In this document: positions 15,333 to 21,040 of the stretch, one piece after another
Position numbering within the stretch: position 1 is the stretch's first letter
Layout of the letters: every line of letters begins with the position of its first letter
Virus record (IMG/VR): IMGVR_UViG_3300033148_009028
Coordinates: 1 to 21,595 of that record
Length of the DNA: 21,595 nt
Reading direction: 5' to 3' (one strand)
Source of the DNA: a virus
Notes under the pieces: model-generated
What the model was told of the DNA's origin: nothing
The model's database searches: none
Seen by the model: only the letters and a program-made list of their open reading frames with translations
Made by a program: the position numbers and the translations under genes

Positions 15333-15680
15333 TTAATCCGGCGCCACATTCATCATCGACACTGCCTGCACGATCAGCAGGTCGATCAGCGCCTTCAATA
15401 GCTTCCCGTCGAACGGCTCAAGCCAGAACGGCAGCTTGATTATCTCATCCAGCCGGTCGATCAGGTTATACTTTTCGTCGAAGTAATCGAACGCTTCCCT
15501 GACCGCCTTGTGCTTGATCTCGCCCTGCTTCGCCTCCTTGACCACCGCCTCGGCGGTCAACACAAGCGAGCTGATCAGAGCAAACACCAGGTTGACTTCC
15601 AGCTTTTTATCTTCCCGCAGATCCTCCCAGACCTCGATTGCATCCTCGACCGCCTGGATAAGCTTATCCTTCAAATCCAT
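15333..15680 (-). CDS. Helical protein of unknown function
   Basis: This 115-residue, nearly all-helical protein has an ACGGAGGAAAG ribosome binding site. It reads: charged helix (M-D-L-K-D-K-L-I-Q-A-V-E-D-A), hydrophobic helix L-V-F-A-L-I-S-S-L-V-L-T-A-E-A (about 31-45), charged region with E-A-F-D-Y-F-D-E-K-Y-N-L-I-D, and C-terminal L-L-K-A-L-I-D-L-L-I-V-Q-A-V-S-M-M-N (about 94-111). Two moderately hydrophobic helices flanked by charge could be a holin-like or membrane-associated protein, or a small virion helix-bundle. Neither reading is strong: the hydrophobic segments are short for spanning a membrane. Confidence 0.6.
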   Translation of the reverse strand: MDLKDKLIQAVEDAIEVWEDLREDKKLEVNLVFALISSLVLTAEAVVKEAKQGEIKHKAVREAFDYFDEKYNLIDRLDEIIKLPFWLEPFDGKLLKALIDLLIVQAVSMMNVAPD

Positions 15681-15737
15681 CTTTCCTCCGTTTATGGTTC
15701 AAAATCCAACACTATATGTCTATCGTATCTCATTTCT

Positions 15738-15884
15738 TTACCTGGTCGGCTTCCAGCCGTGGTCAATCCCCCGCAGAAGCCTTATCATCCGCTTCGCGCT
15801 CGAAACACTCCGACAGCGAGCCTTCTTCCGCCACTTACCACCCTTCTTATGCTGGACTACACGCCCTCTTCGTCGATAAGGCAT
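15738..15884 (-). CDS. Small highly basic protein (48 residues)
   Basis: An ATG at 15884 opens 48 codons ending in TAA. About 18 residues are Arg or Lys and very few are acidic: it begins M-P-Y-R-R-R-G-R-V-V, continues K-K-G-G-K-W-R-K-K-A-R-C-R-S-V, then A-K-R-M-I-R-L-L-R-G-I, and ends H-G-W-K-P-T-R. The run 'G-K-W-x-K-x-A-x-C-x-S-V' followed by an amphipathic helix looks like a compact nucleic-acid-binding peptide. It lies in the same frame as the membrane peptide upstream, one codon after that peptide's stop, so readthrough of one TGA would fuse them. A GAGG lies very close to the ATG. Function is unknown. Confidence 0.6.
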   Translation of the reverse strand: MPYRRRGRVVQHKKGGKWRKKARCRSVSSAKRMIRLLRGIDHGWKPTR

Positions 15885-15887
15885 TCC

Positions 15888-15995
15888 TCAGATATCCTTT
15901 ATGTTCTTGAACGCATCTGCCAAACCCTTCATGCACAGCATAAATACTATCAGCCAGCCAACAATCCATACCCAGATAAACCATATACCGTCCAT
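15888..15995 (-). CDS. Single-pass small membrane protein (35 residues)
   Basis: This 35-residue frame begins at ATG 15995 inside the 3' end of the glycosyltransferase gene (46-base overlap) and ends at TGA. Residues 4-22 (I-W-F-I-W-V-W-I-V-G-W-L-I-V-F-M-L-C-M) form one Trp-rich membrane-spanning segment, followed by a basic-acidic tail K-G-L-A-D-A-F-K-N-I-K-D-I. The weak CGGA site is five bases upstream. Small membrane peptides like this in phages include holins and membrane-targeted inhibitors, but one helix with an overlap start makes a chance frame possible. Confidence 0.45.
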   Translation of the reverse strand: MDGIWFIWVWIVGWLIVFMLCMKGLADAFKNIKDI

Positions 15996-16672
15996 AAAAT
16001 CCGTAACGCCAATTTCTTTAAGTTAAATAAACACCGCTTTACAATACTTATCGTATTATCATTCAAATAATTATAATAAACCACAGGAACGTCGATAAAC
16101 ATAAACTCATCTGGATGATCCCGATAAATCTCTTCAATCAGATAACCATCCTCGGTCTTACAGTTATCCCTGAATAAATAACCCTGAATTAAACTCTTAT
16201 GTATCACAAGTTGTGTTGTATCAACAAACAATCGTTTCATATTACCAAGTTTTGCGACACGCAATATTTTGCCCATCCGATCCTTCTGTGTAAACATAAA
16301 TGCTTTAGCAGAATATTGGAACATCTGCATCCATATTGCAAAATCTCTACACACAAGATTATCATCATCGAGGAACCACAGCCAACCATCAACTGCCCTG
16401 ACCGCCTTATTTCGCAAATACCCAGTTGAAAAATATGATAAATCATTATCTACTTCATCAGGATCGGTATCTATGACGTGAATAAAATCCCCTTCAACCA
16501 GCAACTCATCCTTAACATATCTCGGATCAGGAAGTAAATACCAATGATAGTCAATCCATCCTTCAAACGCCAGTACAATACTTTCCCGCATGACGGGCAG
16601 ATTTGCCGGTCTTGACACTATAGTTATTATATTCAGCCTAACCAAGCGGGCGAGCTTCCATAAATAATCCAT
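15950..16672 (-). CDS. GT-A-type glycosyltransferase
   Basis: This 240-residue protein has the outline of a GT2-like glycosyltransferase. Its N-terminal strand (I-I-T-I-V-S-R-P-A-N-L, 15-25) is followed by a V-I-D-T-D segment (about 65-69). The core W-L-W-F-L-D-D-D-N-L-V (97-107) contains the D-x-D-type metal- and sugar-nucleotide-binding motif (here D-D-D-N). Then come D-T-T-Q-L-V-I-H-K-S (152-161) and a possible base region with E-D-G-Y-L-I-E-E-I-Y (174-183). It overlaps the methyltransferase gene by 35 bases, and the two form a modification pair at the start of the late operon. Possible targets are virion proteins, cell-surface glycans or DNA bases. A GT-A fold is well supported, the substrate is unknown. 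Confidence 0.78.
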   Translation of the reverse strand: MDYLWKLARLVRLNIITIVSRPANLPVMRESIVLAFEGWIDYHWYLLPDPRYVKDELLVEGDFIHVIDTDPDEVDNDLSYFSTGYLRNKAVRAVDGWLWFLDDDNLVCRDFAIWMQMFQYSAKAFMFTQKDRMGKILRVAKLGNMKRLFVDTTQLVIHKSLIQGYLFRDNCKTEDGYLIEEIYRDHPDEFMFIDVPVVYYNYLNDNTISIVKRCLFNLKKLALRILWTVYGLSGYGLLAG

Positions 16673-17225
16673 CCCTGCTTATATGCGCGATTATTCCCTT
16701 CCCGCATATCTTGGGGAACTTCCAGGATTTAACTATCTCCCAGCCGCCCATCTCAAATAGAAGGCGCAAATCCCGCATACTAAATTGGTGAAAATGCGGC
16801 TGATACTTTTTACCAATCAAATGTTCAGCTTTATAAACCAATGAATAATCATTTGGGGTGGTCAAATACAGTCGTCCATCGTTACGAACCACCCGTAAAA
16901 GCTCTTTGACATGAAACAACGGATTCATTAAGTGTTCAATAACTTCAAACGATGTAATAACCTTGAAAAATCCGGCAGAGAAGGGTAAAATTTCATTGTC
17001 CAAGTTCACATCCGTCGTATATATCTCACCAAAATACTCCTGACGTAACTCATCCCTCACCCAACTACCCCCCGATCCTACATCAAATATCGGTACTTCG
17101 GGATAATGTTTCCGATACGCCCGCCAGAACTGCCTCAGTATGCGCCGACCCTGACAACGAACACGATCGCTCCATAAATCTAAATCCGATCCAATGCCAA
17201 AATAAAGCGATGTTCTTAATGCCAT
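16638..17225 (-). CDS. SAM-dependent methyltransferase (class I, type 11-like)
   Basis: This 195-residue protein shows the class I methyltransferase motifs in order: motif I P-I-F-D-V-G-S-G-G-S-W (45-55), D74 in T-T-D-V-N-L (72-77) as the ribose-binding acidic residue, motif IV-like I-T-S-F-E-V-I-E-H-L-M-N-P (90-102), and L-R-V-V-R-N-D-G-R-L-Y-L-T-T-P-N (109-124). V-I-E-H-L-x-N-P is characteristic of the UbiE/type 11 methyltransferases that act on small molecules or sugars, not on DNA. It is followed by the glycosyltransferase gene with overlap, suggesting joint glycan synthesis. ATG 17225 overlaps the previous gene by 10 bases. The reaction is clear, the substrate is not. Confidence 0.85.
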   Translation of the reverse strand: MALRTSLYFGIGSDLDLWSDRVRCQGRRILRQFWRAYRKHYPEVPIFDVGSGGSWVRDELRQEYFGEIYTTDVNLDNEILPFSAGFFKVITSFEVIEHLMNPLFHVKELLRVVRNDGRLYLTTPNDYSLVYKAEHLIGKKYQPHFHQFSMRDLRLLFEMGGWEIVKSWKFPKICGKGIIAHISRDGLFMEARPLG

Positions 17226-17683
17226 CTGAACTTTCGTCCATGTCTGTGTTTCCGCCGCTGCTGGATTCGCTCCCCTAAACGGTCATCGTCACCCAGGTAA
17301 AGCCAGATGTTTACACCAACACGGATACGACGTAACGGATACGAAAGGTGGCGAGAGTTCTTCAGGTTGTAAATAACGTGTCTTTCCGCCGGCATTAAGT
17401 CACTGAAGTAAACTTCCTCTTCCTGCAGTCCGGTCTGTAAAAACACCCCCCAATCCCTGCAACCTGTTACAGGAGTTACAACCCCAACAGCACCATTATT
17501 GCGAGTAACTCCTTTCACATAAGGATATATCCTGCCCGGTCCCTTATCCCGCCCAATATGTCCAAACCCGCCTCGAGATACCCCCCGGCGTCGCAGCCGC
17601 CCCCTGGGTATCCCCCCTGTCATCTCATGAACGACGTCCTCTATCCGATGTCGCGAAGGATCTTTTATGAAAATGTCAGGCAT
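17216..17683 (-). CDS. Unrecognised basic protein
   Basis: This 155-residue protein is rich in Arg and Gly: residues 24-50 contain many Gly and Arg (G-G-I-P-R-G-R-L-R-R-R-G-V-S-R-G-G) and the C-terminus ends R-I-Q-Q-R-R-K-H-R-H-G-R-K-F-R-W-H. The middle is better folded-looking (G-A-V-G-V-V-T-P-V-T-G-C, V-G-V-N-I-W-L-Y-L-G-D-D-D). It starts on the stop of the preceding gene (TGATG). High charge suggests nucleic-acid binding or an association with the negatively charged packaged genome, but this is only a composition argument. Confidence 0.55.
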   Translation of the reverse strand: MPDIFIKDPSRHRIEDVVHEMTGGIPRGRLRRRGVSRGGFGHIGRDKGPGRIYPYVKGVTRNNGAVGVVTPVTGCRDWGVFLQTGLQEEEVYFSDLMPAERHVIYNLKNSRHLSYPLRRIRVGVNIWLYLGDDDRLGERIQQRRKHRHGRKFRWH

Positions 17684-18129
17684 CAGGGCTTAACTGACTG
17701 AATATTGTCGAGTACCCCAATCAAAGACTGAAGCTCCTTCAGACAATAGGACTCATACGACTCCATAACTATATCCGCAAAGTCCTTTAAAGAACCTGAT
17801 CTAATCTCTGGAATAATATAACAGCCGATGACTTCGTCCCGCGACGGAACACCCCGAGCTGGCTCCTGAAGAGGACGCTTGATAAAAATAGTATGTCCAT
17901 CAACATCCAGAACAAAAGAAAACTGCTTCACTGTCGCGATGTAAGTAATCCTGGAATTATCCCACGGATCTAACATCCGCCAAAACAGCAAACCGGCTTT
18001 TGTTAACTCTACGAGCTTCGGAATTATCACCCCAATAAAAGGAGATCCCTGCCCCAATTCTAAAGCTCTATCAAGTTCAAAACCTGTCTCTTTTGAACCC
18101 CCTATTGAATCTGTCATCCTAAATACCAT
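17683..18129 (-). CDS. Unrecognised first gene of the leftward late operon
   Basis: The frame is open from a TTG at 18216, but that TTG is part of the -35 hexamer of a strong leftward promoter whose transcripts would start near 18181. I therefore take ATG 18129 (148 residues) or ATG 18117 (144 residues) as start; the latter has GGGATGG nine bases upstream. The protein has E-L-D-R-A-L-E-L-G-Q-G-S-P-F-I-G-V-I-I-P-K-L-V-E-L-T near its N-terminus, a central W-R-M-L-D-P-W-D-N-S and V-D-G-H-T-I-F-I-K, and C-terminal helices. The hydrophobic N-terminal extension seen if translated from the TTG is probably just promoter sequence. No motif is recognised. Confidence 0.6.
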   Translation of the reverse strand: MVFRMTDSIGGSKETGFELDRALELGQGSPFIGVIIPKLVELTKAGLLFWRMLDPWDNSRITYIATVKQFSFVLDVDGHTIFIKRPLQEPARGVPSRDEVIGCYIIPEIRSGSLKDFADIVMESYESYCLKELQSLIGVLDNIQSVKP

Positions 18130-18187
18130 CCCTAAACATATAAAACTAAAGCAAATAATAAAACAAACGCAAATCAATACTACATAT

Positions 18188-18216
18188 ATCATAATGTAAT
18201 ACGACACAATTGTCAA
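18188..18216 (-). promoter_or_regulatory. Leftward sigma-70-type promoter of the late operon
   Basis: On the minus strand TTGACA (18216-18211) is followed after exactly 17 bases by TATGAT (18193-18188). The -35 is perfect, the -10 matches at 5 of 6. Transcription should start near 18181. Its place directly upstream of an unbroken 18-kb run of leftward genes fits a late operon promoter. There is no other match of this quality in the window. Confidence 0.8.
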
Positions 18217-18558
18217 GTAGTTTGTTGATTAAATGCACATGCTAATCAAAATATCTCAAATAATTCATGTTGAAATAATGTCCAAAATAATCCGAAATAC
18301 GTTCCGTAACACCCAATAACAAGATAAATTCAACAATTGTAACTGATCTGCCAAAACTTAAAGTCCTTACAAGCAAATGCCCCTGTTATTCACCAAATTC
18401 CCAAAAAATACCCGAATTACCCCGGCTCCACCTAAATTACATGCGCCCCCCCCCATAACCCGAAAATAACAAAATAAAAAAGTCCCGAAAACCCTGCTCC
18501 AGTAACTAACCTGTTTTTAATAAATCCGTAAACTAATAAAAATATATGATATACAACC

Positions 18559-18713
18559 CCGTATGAGAAAAAGAAGTGTACGGTCACCGGATATAATTAA
18601 TAGGAAGGTGCGCGCTGGCGAGGGGCGGGGGAGGTTGGATCGGGGGTGTCCCCCTCGAAACTGCCGCTTGATCCGGTCAAAACCCTGTCAAACTGACAGT
18701 AAACGCAGACCGG
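18559..18713 (+). ncRNA. Candidate structured RNA in the divergent region
   Basis: The plus strand shows several nested pairings: CCGTA/TACGG around a 15-base loop (18559-18583); GGATC (18637-18641) with GATCC (18670-18674), enclosing GGGGG-TGT-CCCCC (18642-18654); and CCGGTC (18673-18678) with GACCGG (18708-18713), enclosing CTGTCA-AAC-TGACAG (18685-18699). The outer pairs of the second and third structures share two bases, so they may compete. A G-rich run (18621-18646) could also stack. This could be a leader RNA, an origin or a decayed intron, and the strand is not certain. Confidence 0.45.
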
Positions 18714-18891
18714 AAACAGTTAACCTATTGATTTATCAACACCTATCGGTTACGGAAATATCCTTAATCGCAACCGTTGAGTGCCGAATGCCTCTCCGAA
18801 TTCACGCATGGACACATCCAACCTCTTTCTTTACAAACTCTTAAGATAGCTAATTAGTGTTATTAGTTTCAGGGGCACTTGTGGTAATCCT

Positions 18892-18921
18892 TTGTTATTG
18901 TGGTAGTTTGGATGGTATTAT
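18892..18921 (+). promoter_or_regulatory. Possible rightward promoter of the early genes
   Basis: TTGTTA (18892-18897) and TATTAT (18916-18921) are 18 bases apart, with four and five matches to the sigma-70 hexamers. A weaker pair, TTAATG (19055-19060) and TATACT (19078-19083), is 17 bases apart and closer to the first gene. The latter -10 overlaps an inverted repeat, TATAC-TAC-GTATA (19078-19090), that could be an operator. Confidence 0.35.
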
Positions 18922-19229
18922 CCAGGATTATTAAAGATAAGTGTATTGTTGCTGGAGTGGATTAATTGGTTTCAATCTGTCGGGGTTTTCTTTTATTTTG
19001 GTGTTATTTCTACTATCTTACTCAATATATATTTAGAGTCTACCTCATTATACATTAATGTTACTCTAGTTAATCTATATACTACGTATAAAGAGTAAAT
19101 TAAGGACTTACGCAAATAAGGCTATTATTAAAGGGTTTGCGGGGTTTTTCTTTTTTTTGTTTTAGTGTGGTTAGTGGTGTTACTTTTTGTTTAGGAGATC
19201 GGCAATAACCAAACAAGGAGTGCAGTACA

Positions 19230-19427
19230 ATGGAGGTTATGATTTCAAAAACTAAGAACGGTTACGGCGTTCTATTAAATGGAAAGCCTTGTGTCGTTCA
19301 CAGGAACGAATCCGGTTACGAGCGTTTCTGTGAACAATACGCTCGTGAACTTTACCTTAATCATCAAGGTAAAGCCAGGTTACTATTATGGAATGGTGAA
19401 AATACTACCATTCTTGAAAGTAAGTAA
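19230..19427 (+). CDS. Early protein of unknown function (65 residues)
   Basis: This is the first rightward gene, with AAGGAG upstream in the leader sequence GGAGTGCAGTACAATG. The next gene repeats this leader with one change. The protein begins M-E-V-M-I-S-K-T-K-N-G-Y-G-V-L-L-N-G-K and contains V-V-H-R-N-E-S-G-Y-E-R-F-C-E-Q-Y, then R-L-L-L-W-N-G-E-N. It looks like a small alpha-beta fold of two strands, helix and strand. No family is recognised. Confidence 0.65.
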   Translation: MEVMISKTKNGYGVLLNGKPCVVHRNESGYERFCEQYARELYLNHQGKARLLLWNGENTTILESK

Positions 19428-19453
19428 CAGTAAATCAACAGGAGTACAGTACA

Positions 19454-19684
19454 ATGAACAGAAAAGAAGCGCAACGTAAGTTATCCCTGATCGATCCTAA
19501 CCTAATTATCACCGGATCACGTGGTGATTGGTATATTGATCGCAGGGATACAGATTATTTTGATCGGCGTTACAGTGGGGCAAAGACTCTTGCAGAACTG
19601 CTGGAAACAGCGGAAGAAAATAATCAGCCGGATTACTTTGAATGGTTGGAATCCAGGAAGTCCAAAACCAATGATCCCGCTTGA
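19454..19684 (+). CDS. Early protein of unknown function (76 residues)
   Basis: ATG 19454 follows GGAGTACAGTACAATG, nearly the same leader as the gene upstream. The protein has N-R-K-E-A-Q-R-K-L-S, then L-I-I-T-G-S-R-G-D-W-Y-I-D-R-R-D-T-D-Y-F-D-R-R-Y-S-G-A-K and a C-terminal acidic helix (L-A-E-L-L-E-T-A-E-E). The repeated D-R-R plus aromatic pattern suggests a compact fold of strands around a helix. A tRNA-like element begins 12 bases after its stop. No family recognised. Confidence 0.65.
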   Translation: MNRKEAQRKLSLIDPNLIITGSRGDWYIDRRDTDYFDRRYSGAKTLAELLETAEENNQPDYFEWLESRKSKTNDPA

Positions 19685-19696
19685 TGGAGATCAAAT

Positions 19697-19740
19697 AGCG
19701 CAGCTTGGGGCTTGGGCGGGTTCGACTCCCGCCCTGCGCT
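19697..19740 (+). ncRNA. Anticodon-less tRNA-like element 1
   Basis: AGCGCAG (19697-19703) pairs perfectly with CTGCGCT (19734-19740), like a 7-bp acceptor stem. GGCGGG (19715-19720) pairs with CCCGCC (19728-19733) around the loop TTCGACT (19721-19727), a perfect match to the T-loop consensus TTCRANY. The 3' strands are contiguous, so the two stems form a 13-bp coaxial helix. D and anticodon arms are replaced by 11 bases, CTTGGGGCTTG, which retain a GG like the D-loop GG that contacts the T-loop. It is followed by CTACA, not CCA. It lies between two early genes. A functional tRNA is impossible without an anticodon arm. Confidence 0.75.
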
Positions 19741-19792
19741 CTACACAAAGAGCGATTAACTAAAGGCAGACAAAACAACCATAGGAGTAACA

Positions 19793-20014
19793 ATGGACTT
19801 AGCAGAGGAAGCATTTCAAGGCGTTTGCCCACGTTGTAAGAGCGAGAGTATTAAGTGGGGAGAGAGCGAAATCGAAACCGACTATCATCGTTATCATGGA
19901 ATTTGCGAGGACTGCGGTCTTGATATTTCTGAGGAACACACTCTTGTATTTAGTCAACAGGTAGTCGTAACTGAAGACGGCAGTTCCCCAATCTTCATCC
20001 CTTCAGGAGAGTAA
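19793..20014 (+). CDS. Zinc-ribbon-like early protein
   Basis: This 73-residue protein has two Cys pairs, C-P-R-C (12-15) and C-E-D-C (37-40), spaced like a zinc ribbon. Between them are I-K-W-G-E-S-E-I-E-T-D-Y-H-R-Y-H-G-I. The second pair is followed by G-L-D-I-S-E-E-H. The C-terminal part is a strand-rich tail. The ribosome binding site AGGAG lies six bases before the ATG. It stops one base before the next ATG (TAA-A-ATG). Zinc ribbons bind nucleic acids or proteins, and in phage early genes they often modify host transcription, but this is inference only. Confidence 0.75.
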   Translation: MDLAEEAFQGVCPRCKSESIKWGESEIETDYHRYHGICEDCGLDISEEHTLVFSQQVVVTEDGSSPIFIPSGE

Positions 20015-20015
20015 A

Positions 20016-20378
20016 ATGTCAACTTTTGTAGAGTTTACGATAGATATTGAAGGCTATCGACCTGAACGGAAAGACCTGATCCTTTCGGCTGTACGGGATA
20101 ACTTTCTTAGTGATTTCGACAACGTAGACGAAGGAAAGGACGATAACGGCAATCCCTGTATAGAGATTCATGCAAGTTGCAATTTCTCAGGGGATTCAGA
20201 CGATTTTGGGAAGCAGGTTATCAAATCTGTTTGGGATGGAAACCTTGTTTACTGCCACGTCGAGGTAACGATGCGTTTTCCGGAGTTCGCTCCAGTCGAC
20301 GGGATCGAGGGGGACGAGGAGTTGTACAAGGAGTTGTGTGGCATCATACCTAACCCACCGGAACAGAAATCTGCGTGA
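20016..20378 (+). CDS. Early protein of unknown function (120 residues)
   Basis: The start has GGAGAGTAAA before ATG, a leader also seen before the gene at 21378. The protein begins F-V-E-F-T-I-D-I-E-G-Y-R and is acidic (many Asp in 33-65), with C-I-E-I-H-A-S-C-N-F-S-G-D-S-D-D-F and V-Y-C-H-V-E-V-T-M-R-F-P. Alternating strands and a helix suggest a ferredoxin-like fold. It ends in P-P-E-Q-K-S-A. The next ORF begins inside its stop, with overlap GTGA, or might be reached by a -1 shift at AAA 20367-20369. Confidence 0.7.
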   Translation: MSTFVEFTIDIEGYRPERKDLILSAVRDNFLSDFDNVDEGKDDNGNPCIEIHASCNFSGDSDDFGKQVIKSVWDGNLVYCHVEVTMRFPEFAPVDGIEGDEELYKELCGIIPNPPEQKSA

Positions 20379-20539
20379 TCTGTGGGGAGTCTGTCGCTTG
20401 GGGAAGCGGCAAGTTTGTCAACAGAATCGGGATAACTGACGATTACGAGCAGAGGAAGATCGACAGACACCCACACCCAGAGGGCGAGTGGATGTGTGAA
20501 GAGTGCGAATTGGCGCTTGAACACGAGAACAATTATTAA
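20375..20539 (+). CDS. Small zinc-ribbon-like protein, start uncertain
   Basis: A frame opening at GTG 20375 (overlapping the previous stop) gives 54 residues with one C-E-E-C pair (41-44) and H50. One codon before the GTG the frame has TGC, giving C-V-I-C, the second pair of a zinc ribbon. With the GTG start, the first Cys is lost. A -1 shift from the preceding gene at AAA (20367-20369) would enter this frame at ATC-TGC-GTG and make both C-x2-C pairs. Either a coupled GTG start or frameshift translation is possible. There is no start codon between the in-frame TAA and the TGC. The protein ends six bases before tRNA-like element 2. Confidence 0.6.
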   Translation: MICGESVAWGSGKFVNRIGITDDYEQRKIDRHPHPEGEWMCEECELALEHENNY

Positions 20540-20545
20540 CACTCC

Positions 20546-20592
20546 GGCTTTCGCTTGGCTGCTTAGAGGCGGTTCGAATCCGCCTGGAAGCC
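20546..20592 (+). ncRNA. Anticodon-less tRNA-like element 2
   Basis: GGCTTTC (20546-20552) pairs with GGAAGCC (20586-20592), 7 bp with one G-U. AGGCGG (20567-20572) pairs with CCGCCT (20580-20585) around TTCGAAT, again the T-loop consensus. As in element 1 the helix is 7+6 bp with contiguous 3' strands. The insert is GCTTGGCTGCTTAG (14 bases), sharing CTTGG and GCTT with element 1. Both elements are followed by CTACA. It begins six bases after the stop of the zinc-ribbon gene. Confidence 0.75.
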
Positions 20593-20870
20593 CTACACTT
20601 AAAAATTTGTTTTAGTGTCGTGTTAGCAGTTATCTTTACGATAGAACCTGAACGATCCTTGAACACAGGACAACGACGACACCGGTCATTCCGGCGGTGT
20701 AGTCCTGAATGCGCCTCAAACATTAGGCGGTGTTATTATTTGATATTTCGTCAACCTTCATCAGACCTTGTTCGACCGAGAGGTAAATCGGCGGGGCAAT
20801 CCTGGTTATGCCCTTAACCTTGTGCTGCTGGCAACTACTGCGCTGAGACCTGCCTATGCGCAACATATAC

Positions 20871-20918
20871 AACGGCGGGCACTATCGGCTTGGCTACCTG
20901 ATAGCGGGCGTTCTTTTT
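20871..20918 (+). terminator. Weak hairpin followed by T-tract
   Basis: AACG (20871-20874) pairs with CGTT (20909-20912), and CTATC (20882-20886) with GATAG (20900-20904), around a 13-base loop. It is followed by CTTTTT. The stem has internal loops of 7 and 4 bases, so it is a modest terminator at best. It could end a transcript carrying tRNA-like element 2. Confidence 0.35.
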
Positions 20919-21040
20919 CAAAGCCAACCCTAGCGGGTCTGACATATATGAGAATCTTCATACTTAAGTATTAGACGCTTAATGTTTAATTGTGCGTGAA
21001 ATAATCAACCAAGTCGCGCCAAAAAGCTGAAAGCGTCGAA

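Larger units (their letters stand above)
18217..19229. other. Divergent intergenic region, no convincing gene
   Basis: About 1 kb separates the leftward late genes from the rightward early genes. It is AT-rich on both sides of a GC-rich centre. Noted within it are a C9 run (18446-18454), nested hairpins at 18559-18713, plus-strand promoter candidates near 18892-18921 and 19055-19083, and an inverted repeat at 19078-19090. A replication origin or early regulatory region would fit here, but I see no iteron array. The single longish frame (18563-18844) is not convincing as a gene. Confidence 0.6.

Noticed and set aside
15692-15733. 13-codon minus-strand frame before the helical-protein gene
   Set aside because: Too short to support; perhaps a leader peptide, but nothing beyond a weak ribosome binding site supports it.
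18446-18454. C9 tract as a phase-variable site
   Set aside because: It lies in non-coding DNA with no adjacent gene start or promoter that it would switch.
18559-18592. CCGTATGAG...GTACGG resembling domain 5 of a group II intron, with a GTGCG nearby at 18608
   Set aside because: The hairpin is shorter than a domain 5, the GNRA-type cap and flanking pairs do not fit, the GTGCG lies on the wrong side, and no reverse transcriptase is present.
18563-18844. 93-codon plus-strand frame in the divergent region
   Set aside because: No ribosome binding site, unlikely composition, and it overlies the nested hairpins.
19131-19163. T-rich run as a rightward terminator
   Set aside because: No stable hairpin precedes the T-run.
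20868-20927. Fourth tRNA-like element, because GCTTGGCT repeats the insert of element 2
   Set aside because: No acceptor-like stem or T-loop can be formed around it.
20620-20974. Two plus-strand frames of 65 and 68 codons
   Set aside because: No ribosome binding sites, Arg/Cys/Pro-rich accidental composition, and they overlap each other and the hairpins.
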